A stretch of 20,437 nt of DNA from Anaerolineales bacterium (GTDB taxonomy: Bacteria > Chloroflexota > Anaerolineae > Anaerolineales > Villigracilaceae), in the NCBI GenBank assembly GCA_025056515.1, contig JANWWB010000436.1:1-20437 (forward strand). Direction: 5' to 3'. Below are positions 13,585 to 19,931 of the stretch, piece by piece. Numbering within the stretch: position 1 is the first letter of the stretch; every line of letters begins with the position of its first letter. Below the pieces are notes generated by a model, which saw only the letters and a list, made by a program, of their open reading frames with translations, was not told where the DNA came from and did no database searches. The translations under genes were made by a program, and so were the position numbers.

Positions 13585-13927
13585 CTATCCTTCTCCGAGT
13601 TTTAGGGTACGCACCTCGATCTATCTTTACAGAAACGTTTCATAAGCGGGCGGGGGCTTGCATCAAAGCGCTGATGGACTCTTTATCGGACTTTCTTGCG
13701 CCAAGACTCCTGAATGCTTTGTAAATCTTTTGCGTGTTTGATTATACCAAACAGCCGAAGCTATCTCTTCAAGTAGAAACGTTACCATTGCTTTTGCAGA
13801 AGCAGGATTTGTAGAGCCGAACAGGGAGGATTTTTCTCAAAAAATCCCCATCCAACTTGCTTGCAATGGGAAAAAACAGTATAGGAAGTTGTGTTTGGAA
13901 CAAGATTTTCTAGTTTGAGGAGCGTTC
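13585..13927. other. Intergenic region holding the serS leader; no gene seen
   Basis: This 343-base divergent region separates serS from the WD40 pseudogene. On the minus strand it contains the extended -10 promoter and leader of serS. A T-box AGGGTGG motif was looked for and not found. On the plus strand there is an AT-rich hairpin (GGATTTTT at 13828-13835 and AAAAATCC at 13840-13847) and a weak promoter-like pair (TTGCTT 13857-13862, TATAGG 13880-13885, 17-base spacer) ahead of the pseudogene start. No open frame looks like a gene. Confidence 0.6.
13741..13749 (-). promoter_or_regulatory. Extended -10 promoter for the serS operon
   Basis: On the minus strand the sequence reads TGG-TATAAT, a consensus -10 hexamer with the TG extension. 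The best -35 candidate (TTGAAG, 13773-13768) is 21 bases away, so the extended -10 would carry recognition. Transcription would start near 13734, giving an untranslated leader of about 150 bases. Confidence 0.55.
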
Positions 13928-14513
13928 ATGAAGCAATCGCCCCCCGTCCTTCGGCTAACCCATCTTGGTGGCCTTTTTGTTTTCTGCTTGTTCTGCTTGC
14001 GGTAGTCTATTTCAGCCTTCGAACCCACGCAGTCTCTTGCTGACCACTCCCTCCCTGCTTTGCAGAGGCCAAAACTTACACCGATCGCCACCTCGACTCC
14101 TGTGCCGGTCATCACCTGGGCGGCTATGCCGACAATCATACTGACTACTGTCCTTCAGCTGGTTCGAATCACCCCTTTCAATACGGGAAAACTCAGATGG
14201 GCATCTCACCCGGCAGCAAACAGATAGCGGCTGAGGCCTCCATCGATCTCTATCTGACGATGCTTGCGCTTTAGAGTTGCAAAGATTTATCCCTGCCAAG
14301 AAGTGCATCGGCAGCTTGGCATATTCCCCTAATGACCAACTCTCGGCAACCTGACAAGCAGATGGAATGGTTAAACTGTGGGACCCTGCTACAGGACAAG
14401 AAGCACACTTGTTTGGGCAGGACCGAGACCGGGGATTCGCTGCCGATGGCTTGTCTAACGTGGTGTCCTCACCAGACAAACGCTCTATATTCTGCTGTAA
14501 ACGGTCCGCTTGA
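13928..14513 (+). pseudogene. Frameshifted WD40-repeat protein with former export signal
   Basis: No single frame is open, but pieces in three frames line up as one decayed gene. An ATG at 13928 with a strong GAGGAG five bases upstream starts MKQSPPVLRLTHLGGLFVF, a signal or anchor-like N-terminus that hits a stop at 14003. Then comes LTPIATSTPVPVIT, a Thr/Pro linker from about 14075, then MGISPGSKQIAAEASIDLYL in another frame (to about 14250), then CIGSLAYSPNDQLSAT, a TGA at 14352, DGMVKLWDPATGQEAHLFG and VVSSPDKRSI in the third frame, ending with TGA at 14511. The last part is a textbook WD40 repeat (SLAYSP-D-Q-L-AT ... DG-VKLWDPATGQE). The intact ancestor was probably a secreted or lipid-anchored beta-propeller. 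Most blades are absent, so a deletion as well as frameshifts occurred. Confidence 0.7.
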
Positions 14514-14516
14514 CCG

Positions 14517-14525
14517 TGATATACT
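14517..14525 (+). promoter_or_regulatory. Extended -10 box, leaderless promoter
   Basis: TGA-TATACT is an extended -10 element whose hexamer (14520-14525) ends exactly 9 bases before the ATG at 14535, so the transcript would start at or next to the start codon. There is no good -35 match, and no Shine-Dalgarno sequence is present. Confidence 0.5.
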
Positions 14526-14534
14526 TGTAGAAAC

Positions 14535-14816
14535 ATGAAACGTCTTCACCCTACTCGTCTCTTTGTATTTTTTGTCATCTTCTCCTCGCTGATCGCTCTT
14601 ATATTTGGAACGTCGCCGGCCTTCTCTCAATCTTCCAATGATCGCCAGGTGACTGCAAGCAGTTTCGCCCTCACAACTACGGCGACCGTTGGAGACGGAA
14701 GACACCCCCAACCTGCGACCCATGTGAGCGGTATCATAGCCTTGGCTTTTTTGATGGTGATTGTAATTAGTGTAGGACTTCTATGGGGTGAATATGTTCA
14801 CCCCCAGAAAAAGTGA
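14535..14816 (+). CDS. Small membrane protein with N-terminal signal sequence
   Basis: This is a 93-residue protein. Residues 1-7 are basic, residues 8-26 are a hydrophobic core (LFVFFVIFSSLIALIFG), and SPAFSQS provides a plausible signal-peptidase site near residue 31. After a polar stretch of about 33 residues, a second hydrophobic segment (IIALAFLMVIVISVGLLWG, about 66-84) is followed by a short basic cytoplasmic tail ending in KK. This predicts a small single-pass protein with its N-terminal part outside. No family is recognised. It precedes the MutL-containing cluster by 84 bases but has its own promoter, as does the next gene, so membership of the same unit is uncertain. Confidence 0.65.
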   Translation: MKRLHPTRLFVFFVIFSSLIALIFGTSPAFSQSSNDRQVTASSFALTTTATVGDGRHPQPATHVSGIIALAFLMVIVISVGLLWGEYVHPQKK

Positions 14817-14882
14817 GAGGTTCCTGAAAGCAAGTGCATTTTGACGAACAAAGCTGCTCATTCGTTCTATGTGCTAAAATTA

Positions 14883-14891
14883 TGCTATACT
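14883..14891 (+). promoter_or_regulatory. Extended -10 box, leaderless promoter of the MutL-containing cluster
   Basis: TGC-TATACT is an extended -10 element whose hexamer (14886-14891) ends exactly 9 bases before the ATG at 14901. No -35 stands out at 17 bases. A TTGACG at 14841 is too distant. This would be the main promoter for the genes at 14901-20437. Confidence 0.5.
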
Positions 14892-14900
14892 GGATATAGC

Positions 14901-15170
14901 ATGAATCCTGAACCTGCACCCGACTTCCCATCTGTATGGACAAGATGGGGGGAGACTTTGCGTTATTATAACCTGCATAAACTCGCCGTTTGGCTGCTTG
15001 AGGTGTTAGGTCCAGTGAATGTGCTTCTGGCACAGTTTTTGCACGCCTTCTCGCCGTTATTGCGACCGACCGTTCCCGAATCACACCTCCTGACATTGCT
15101 CGCTGTCCTAGAGGATCCCCAGGAAACCCTTGCATTTACGCACTTTTTGAAAGAGATGGAGAAGGAATGA
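14901..15170 (+). CDS. Small uncharacterised protein, first gene of the MutL-containing cluster
   Basis: This is an 89-residue protein from the ATG at 14901. An in-frame TTG at 14841 exists but would lie upstream of the -10 box. The sequence starts with a Pro-rich acidic stretch (MNPEPAPDFPSVWTRWG), then a mostly hydrophobic amphipathic middle (LAVWLLEVLGPVNVLLAQFLHAFSPLL) and an acidic C-terminus (AFTHFLKEMEKE). The hydrophobic part could be peripheral to the membrane or a single membrane segment. Its stop overlaps the next start (ATGA), so it is translationally coupled to the DUF6754 gene. No known family is recognised. The coupling is the main evidence that it is real. Confidence 0.65.
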   Translation: MNPEPAPDFPSVWTRWGETLRYYNLHKLAVWLLEVLGPVNVLLAQFLHAFSPLLRPTVPESHLLTLLAVLEDPQETLAFTHFLKEMEKE

Positions 15171-15913
15171 CCGATTCTGTTTTGGGATTGCTCGGGTTTG
15201 GGTTGACGTTCCTGGCCGTCATGGTGGTCGTCGGAGCGGCTTTTGTATATCGCAAGAACCTCCCTCCTCTACGCGTCATCCCGTCCTTTGGGCGTCTGCA
15301 TCAGGCGATTGGACGCGTGGTTGAGGACGGCTCTCGCTTGCACGTTTCGCTTGGCCGTGGGATGTTGATCACCCCCCAAAGTGCTTCGGCTTTCGCCGGT
15401 TTGACGCTGTTGCGGCGGTTGGCCAATTTGACCGTCATGAGCGACCGACCTCCGGTGACGGTCTCAGGCGACCCGGCTCTGACGCTCTTAGCCCAGGACA
15501 CCTTATGGAATGTGGCTCGAGAGGCGAATCTTCCTTATGACCCAACCGCAGCACGCTTGGGAGGTATGACACCTTTTTCATACGCTGCTGGCTCTATCCC
15601 TTCTATCCTTCATGAAAATGTCTCTGCGGTTGTGCTAATAGGTAATTTTGGCCCAGAGGCTGCCCTCTTGGCTGACGCAGCCGAACGCTCGCAAGCTTTT
15701 TGTATAGCTGGCAGTGATAATCTGACGGCTCAATCCATTTTGTATGCAGCGGCACAAGAGCCGCTCATTGGTGAAGAATTGTATGCCTCTGGCGCATACA
15801 TTGAACCAACCACCCTACACGCTGTCAGTCTGATGGCACAAGATGTGCTCCGCTGGTTGTTGATCGTTGCCATGATTGGCGGCTCAGTCCTAACCCTGAT
15901 AGGCGTCCTGTGA
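15167..15913 (+). CDS. DUF6754-like membrane protein
   Basis: This is a 248-residue protein with a membrane segment near each end (about 5-27, GLLGFGLTFLAVMVVVGAAF, and about 226-247, LLIVAMIGGSVLTLIGVL) and a soluble alpha/beta domain between them. Recognisable landmarks are IGRVVEDGSRLHVSLGRG (about 49-66), LLRRLANLTVMSDRPPVTVSGDP, a PYDPTAARLGGMTPFSYAAG region, and VVLIGNFGPEAALLADAAER. This pattern is what I associate with the DUF6754 family of Chloroflexota and related genomes, whose function is unknown. It overlaps both neighbours by 4 bases (ATGA upstream, GTGA downstream), so it is a fixed member of the cluster. The assignment to DUF6754 is from memory of the family pattern. Confidence 0.75.
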   Translation: MTDSVLGLLGFGLTFLAVMVVVGAAFVYRKNLPPLRVIPSFGRLHQAIGRVVEDGSRLHVSLGRGMLITPQSASAFAGLTLLRRLANLTVMSDRPPVTVSGDPALTLLAQDTLWNVAREANLPYDPTAARLGGMTPFSYAAGSIPSILHENVSAVVLIGNFGPEAALLADAAERSQAFCIAGSDNLTAQSILYAAAQEPLIGEELYASGAYIEPTTLHAVSLMAQDVLRWLLIVAMIGGSVLTLIGVL

Positions 15914-16545
15914 AGGTCAAAGGTCTCTTTCCTACTCTGATTGCGATTGTTTCTGGCCTGATCGTTTTGATAGGCTATCTTGTTCGGCTGCCTTTCCTGG
16001 TCGAGATGAGCCAGACTCTTCTGAGCTGGGCTGTTTTGCTGACAGCTTTTGCCGTTTTGTTGGGGATTTTCAACCTGTTGATTGTGCATACTCGTCGCTT
16101 GGCGAGAAAAGCCAAAGGGTCAGGATATAGCCTTATCCTCATTCTCTCCATGCTTGCAACATTAGCTGTCGGCATGATCATCCCCCTCTTCCCGGCTGCG
16201 AGCCGGGTGTTGGATATAATCTTCCAAACGGTTATCTTACCGGTCGAAGCTAGCTTGATGGCGTTGTTGGCTGTCACCTTAACCTACGCTGGTTTTCGCC
16301 TCTGGCGACATCGAATGAATTTCTTCACCATAGTGTTCCTGGTGACGGCGCTGTTGGTCTTGCTTGGGATGGTAGCGCTACCGGTTTTGGGGAATGTACC
16401 GCTTATCAGTGATACAGTTCGACCGATCTTGGCACAGGTCTTTGCTGCCGCAGGCGCGCGCGGGATTTTGATTGGGGTTGCGCTGGGCGCGCTCTTGACT
16501 GGCCTGCGCGTCCTGTTTGGGGTTGACCGCCCGTATTGGGAGTAA
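15910..16545 (+). CDS. Multi-pass membrane protein of the MutL-containing cluster
   Basis: This is a 211-residue protein with a GTG start overlapping the previous stop (GTGA). Six or so hydrophobic segments cover most of the length: about 6-26, 33-58, 75-95, 105-130, 138-160 and 175-202. The loops are short, with basic residues (HTRRLARKAKGSG and RLWRHRMN) on the presumed cytoplasmic side. It ends in a short GVDRPYWE tail. No family motif is recognised. Its position between the DUF6754 protein and the zinc-ribbon protein, with overlaps or gaps of a few bases, suggests that it is an integral membrane subunit of the same assembly. Confidence 0.75.
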   Translation: MKVKGLFPTLIAIVSGLIVLIGYLVRLPFLVEMSQTLLSWAVLLTAFAVLLGIFNLLIVHTRRLARKAKGSGYSLILILSMLATLAVGMIIPLFPAASRVLDIIFQTVILPVEASLMALLAVTLTYAGFRLWRHRMNFFTIVFLVTALLVLLGMVALPVLGNVPLISDTVRPILAQVFAAAGARGILIGVALGALLTGLRVLFGVDRPYWE

Positions 16546-16552
16546 CTTGTCT

Positions 16553-19255
16553 ATGGCTGAAGTTCTCTGCCCTAACTGTAGACGATCGAACCCGCCTCAG
16601 GCGCGTCTATGCCAATTTTGCGGCGCGTTTCTCACCGATGCCGACATGGCTAAACAATCTGATTCGCAACCCATTCGCGCTGGTGAGCGCCCTGTCGTGC
16701 GTCCTACAGGGGAATTTGAGAAGACAAAACTGCCTCCTGCTGAGCCGATTCGACCAGGCGAAGTCCCAATCCCAAAAGACACTGGAGAACTCGAACAGGC
16801 CATGCCTTCTTGGCTGAGGGCCTTGCGCGAGTCGGAAAACGTTGCTCAAAGAGATCGCGCGGAACCGGAACCACCAGCCTTGGAGCATGCTGAGATAAGT
16901 CCTCCCCAGGCCGAAAGCGATGCACTGGACTGGTTATCCAGGCTTGGGGAAGAAGAGGAAGAGCAAGAAGAAATTCCAGATTGGCTAGCTGCCCTGCGGG
17001 AGCCTACGGCTAAAGCGCAAGAAACGCCCAAGGCCAAAGCCCCGATACCGCCTGTGCCTGAAGTCGCCCAACCGCATCCTGAGGGCAAGGACGAAACGTT
17101 CCCTGAATGGTTTACGCGCCTGGAAGAGCCTGAAACCCCAACGACAACTTCTGTGCCAAGCGACCAGGCCGAATCCTTCTTGCCTGATTGGCTTGGAATG
17201 TTCAAAGACCAAGCCGAAACGGCTCCGGGCGAAGATTTGCACCAAGCCGGCTCTTTAGGTTGGCAAGAGGAAGAATCGGCTGCGCCTGTTGAGCAAGCTC
17301 TTCCGGCTACCTCCGAAGAAGATTGGCTGAAACAGTTCGAAGGTCAAAGTGCTTCGACAGGTGAGCCGCTGCCGATGGCCGATTCTGAGTCGGATTGGCT
17401 GAAGTCGCTTATAAGCGAGTCCCCACCTTCAGGTGAACCAAGTCCGACTGAAGCCGAACCCGATTGGCTGAAACAATTCGGGGCTGAAGTCCCCGAAGCA
17501 GTTGCCCCAACTGCAGAGAAGCCTGCATCCTCTGAAGTCGAACCTGACAGGTTAAAGCAGTTCGAAGCTGAACGTTTAGCTGAACAGTCCTCTTCGGAGA
17601 GCGCTTCTCAAGACTTGCCGGCCTGGTTAAAAGAATTCAGCGCCGAAGTGCAACAACCAACCGTTTCCGCAGAAAAGCCTTCGGAGGAGGCGATCCTGCC
17701 TCTTGAAATTCCTGATTGGCTGTCTGCTTTGGGAGGTACACCGCCGACAAGTTCAACCAACACGCCGGCATTTACCACCGAATCCCTCCCTCCTGAGGCC
17801 AAACAAGCGTTTTCGTTGCCCGAGTGGTTGACATCTTTTGATGTTCAGCCGTCCGAAGAGACACCCCAAGATGCCTCGCTTGCTCAAGAAGGCGCCCCTT
17901 CGTTCGATACGCCTGAGTGGCTGGCCGAAATGGATGCTGCACGCACGGCAGCTTCAGAGCGATCGCTGGCTTTTTTGGAAGAGGGTGAACCGCCCCAAGG
18001 CGTTGCAAGCGTGGATTTCGGCTTAGAAGTTCCAGATTGGTTAGAATCTGTTGTTCCTGAACGTGAACCAGAGACAAAAGAAGTCGCGGCGGAGGCCTTT
18101 GAGGCTGGGCAGTTGGAAGCTGCCGAGCTTCCCTCTTGGGTGCAGGCAATGAAGCCGGTTGAAGCAGTCATCCCGACCGTTCAACCGGATTTGAGTGAAA
18201 AAGAAGGCGTGGTAGAAAGTAGCGGCCCTTTGCGTGGCTTGCGGGGGGTGATTCCGATTAGCGCACCTATCACACCCAAGCGCAAAGCGCCTGCCTATTC
18301 GCTCAAGTTGCAAATCAGCGAACAACAACGCGCCGACGCTGAGCTATTAGAAAAGATGGTCTTGCGTGAGGGACAGGCCAAGGTGGTTCGTGCACCTTCC
18401 CGCATTTCCGGGACCTTTGGACGGGTGCTGTCGGCGCTCTTGCTTATCGTTTCTATTCTCTTGCCTCTGATAGGCAAGACTGAATTGGCCCCCGACCTTG
18501 CGCTCTTTCCTTCCGAATGGTTGCGGACTCAACAAGTTCTTTCCGAGATTCCATCGGCTTCGCCCATTCTTGTCGTTTTCGATTACGATCCGGCTTTTTC
18601 TGCCGAGTTGCACATGGCTGCGGCACCGGTGATGGATTATTTGATCACCCAAGGTGCACGTCTGACCTTGATCTCCACCTCTCCAAGTGGGCCGGCGCTA
18701 GCTGAACATTTCTTGCGCGCTACACAAGCTAAGCATCTAGACGCTGGAGCGCAATATGTCAATCTGGGGTACCTGCCCGGAGGTCCGGCTGGCATCTATT
18801 ACTTTGCTTCCGCCCCTCAGCAAGCTGTACCTTTGACGACAGCTGCTGCGCCTGCTTGGGAATCGCCAGTTTTGGAAGGCGTCCGTCAACTGAGCGATTT
18901 TGCCGCCTTGTTGGTTTTGACCGACAACGCCGATACCGCTCGTGCCTGGATTGAACAGACAAGCCAAGCGCGCGGCACAACTCCAATGATTATGGTGGTT
19001 TCGGCACAGGTGGAGCCGATGGTGCGTCCTTACTACGATGCGGCAACCGATGCACCCTATCGAATTCAAGGGATGATTACCGGCTTGATCGGGGGAAAGG
19101 CGTTTGAGCAGACGTATGGTCAGCCGGGCTTGAGTCGACGCTACTGGGATGCCTTCGGATTGGGACTTTTGACCTCTATCGTCATTGTCCTTGTTGGCCT
19201 TGTCCCCGGTCTCCTTCAAGCCCGCAAAGAGCATGAGAAGGGAGGTAAAGCCTGA
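16553..19255 (+). CDS. Zinc-ribbon, PDWL-repeat, two-TM membrane protein
   Basis: This is a 900-residue protein from the ATG at 16553, 7 bases after the previous stop. Residues 6-23 form a zinc ribbon (C6, C9, C20, C23, in CPNC and CQFC). Residues 85-535 are acidic, Pro/Glu-rich and presumably disordered, with about 15 spaced copies of a short motif P-(D/E/S/A)-W-L-x-x-(L/F/M), for example PDWLAAL, PDWLKQF, PEWLTSF and PDWLSAL. Around residues 626-645 a membrane segment (LSALLLIVSILLPLIG) leads to an external alpha/beta domain (VVFDYDP, LTLISTSPSGPALAEHFL, NLGYLPGGPAGI). A second membrane segment at about 868-890 is followed by a basic tail. The zinc ribbon and repeats are thus cytoplasmic. 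The repeats look like multivalent docking sites for another protein. The function is unknown. Confidence 0.85.
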   Translation: MAEVLCPNCRRSNPPQARLCQFCGAFLTDADMAKQSDSQPIRAGERPVVRPTGEFEKTKLPPAEPIRPGEVPIPKDTGELEQAMPSWLRALRESENVAQRDRAEPEPPALEHAEISPPQAESDALDWLSRLGEEEEEQEEIPDWLAALREPTAKAQETPKAKAPIPPVPEVAQPHPEGKDETFPEWFTRLEEPETPTTTSVPSDQAESFLPDWLGMFKDQAETAPGEDLHQAGSLGWQEEESAAPVEQALPATSEEDWLKQFEGQSASTGEPLPMADSESDWLKSLISESPPSGEPSPTEAEPDWLKQFGAEVPEAVAPTAEKPASSEVEPDRLKQFEAERLAEQSSSESASQDLPAWLKEFSAEVQQPTVSAEKPSEEAILPLEIPDWLSALGGTPPTSSTNTPAFTTESLPPEAKQAFSLPEWLTSFDVQPSEETPQDASLAQEGAPSFDTPEWLAEMDAARTAASERSLAFLEEGEPPQGVASVDFGLEVPDWLESVVPEREPETKEVAAEAFEAGQLEAAELPSWVQAMKPVEAVIPTVQPDLSEKEGVVESSGPLRGLRGVIPISAPITPKRKAPAYSLKLQISEQQRADAELLEKMVLREGQAKVVRAPSRISGTFGRVLSALLLIVSILLPLIGKTELAPDLALFPSEWLRTQQVLSEIPSASPILVVFDYDPAFSAELHMAAAPVMDYLITQGARLTLISTSPSGPALAEHFLRATQAKHLDAGAQYVNLGYLPGGPAGIYYFASAPQQAVPLTTAAAPAWESPVLEGVRQLSDFAALLVLTDNADTARAWIEQTSQARGTTPMIMVVSAQVEPMVRPYYDAATDAPYRIQGMITGLIGGKAFEQTYGQPGLSRRYWDAFGLGLLTSIVIVLVGLVPGLLQARKEHEKGGKA
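16805..18155 (+). repeat. Array of about 15 PDWL-type coding repeats
   Basis: Within the zinc-ribbon gene, short motifs recur at irregular spacing of about 50-130 bases: PSWLRAL, LDWLSRL, PDWLAAL, PEWFTRL, PDWLGMF, EDWLKQF, SDWLKSL, PDWLKQF, PDRLKQF, PAWLKEF, PDWLSAL, PEWLTSF, PEWLAEM, PDWLESV and PSWVQAM. Two copies (near 17322 and 17462) are almost identical in DNA (GATTGGCTGAAACA), suggesting recent internal duplication. In one copy (PDRLKQF) the tryptophan is lost. Confidence 0.8.
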
Positions 19256-19256
19256 T

Positions 19257-19925
19257 ATGCTTGATTTGCTGACAGGCATCATTAGTCTCTTGCTGACAGT
19301 GATGATTTTGAGCTACTTGTTGGGTGATAACCCGGCTTTTCGACTGGCAGCGCATATTTTTGTGGGTGTCTCGGCGGGTTATGTGGCCGTGATCGCCTGG
19401 AATCAAGTTCTCTTGCCGCGCCTATTCAGGCCTCTCTTGGTCGGCGGGACGCTTGATCCAATGCTTATTGTCCCTCTCATGTTAGGTGTGCTTTTGCTGG
19501 CCAAACTCTCACCTCGGACAGCAGCGCTGGGTAGTCCAGCGCTGGCTATCATGGTCGGTGTCGGCGCAGCTGTGGCGGTCAGCGGCGCTATCTTCGGGAC
19601 GTTGTTTCCTCAAGTTTGGGCAGTCATTCGCGCTTTTGATATAACTTCGGTCCGAAGCCAAACGGGAAACACTACAGGCGTTTTGGGGGAAGCTCTGATT
19701 ATGTTGCTAGCCACTGTCTCAAGTTTGGTGTATTTGCAATTCGGCGCTCGAAAAACGCCAGCAGGGCCCCAGCGCGGAAAACTGATTCGGATTTTAGCCT
19801 CTATCGGTCAGGTCTTTATTGCCATGACGTTCGGCGTCATCTTTGCCGGTGTTTTGGCCGCAGCGATGACGGCTTTCATTGAGCGTTTGAGCTTTTTAAT
19901 CAATTTTGTGAGTCAATTCTTGTAG
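19257..19925 (+). CDS. Multi-pass membrane protein of the MutL-containing cluster
   Basis: This is a 222-residue protein from the ATG at 19257, one base after the zinc-ribbon stop, with GGAGG at 19241-19245. A longer in-frame start at 19185 would overlap the preceding gene by 71 bases and adds a non-hydrophobic leader, so it is unlikely. About six hydrophobic segments are visible: MLDLLTGIISLLLTVMILSY, AAHIFVGVSAGYVAVIAWN, LIVPLMLGVLLLAKL, ALAIMVGVGAAVAVSGAIFG, ALIMLLATVSSLVYLQF, and the last near 175-222. A soluble loop (FDITSVRSQTGNTTGVLG) lies between the fourth and fifth. No family is recognised. It shares style and gene order with the membrane protein at 15910, so the two could be paired subunits (inference). 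Confidence 0.75.
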   Translation: MLDLLTGIISLLLTVMILSYLLGDNPAFRLAAHIFVGVSAGYVAVIAWNQVLLPRLFRPLLVGGTLDPMLIVPLMLGVLLLAKLSPRTAALGSPALAIMVGVGAAVAVSGAIFGTLFPQVWAVIRAFDITSVRSQTGNTTGVLGEALIMLLATVSSLVYLQFGARKTPAGPQRGKLIRILASIGQVFIAMTFGVIFAGVLAAAMTAFIERLSFLINFVSQFL

Positions 19926-19931
19926 CTGCCT

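Noticed and set aside
13585..13735. A possible T-box riboswitch in the serS leader
   Set aside because: The leader is of suitable length, but I find no AGGGTGGNACCGCG-type antiterminator sequence and no terminator hairpin before the start codon.
13828..13847. Hairpin GGATTTTT-CTCA-AAAAATCC as a terminator
   Set aside because: The stem is AT-rich with only two GC pairs. No gene ends here, since it lies between divergent starts.
14012..14536. A 174-codon open frame on the minus strand across the gap before 14535
   Set aside because: It runs antisense to the WD40 pseudogene. Its translation shows no family-like motifs or plausible start, whereas the plus strand carries clear WD40 signatures.
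16805..18155. A CRISPR array or DNA-level tandem repeat
   Set aside because: The repeats are short, of irregular spacing and conserved at protein level only. They are in frame within one long gene.
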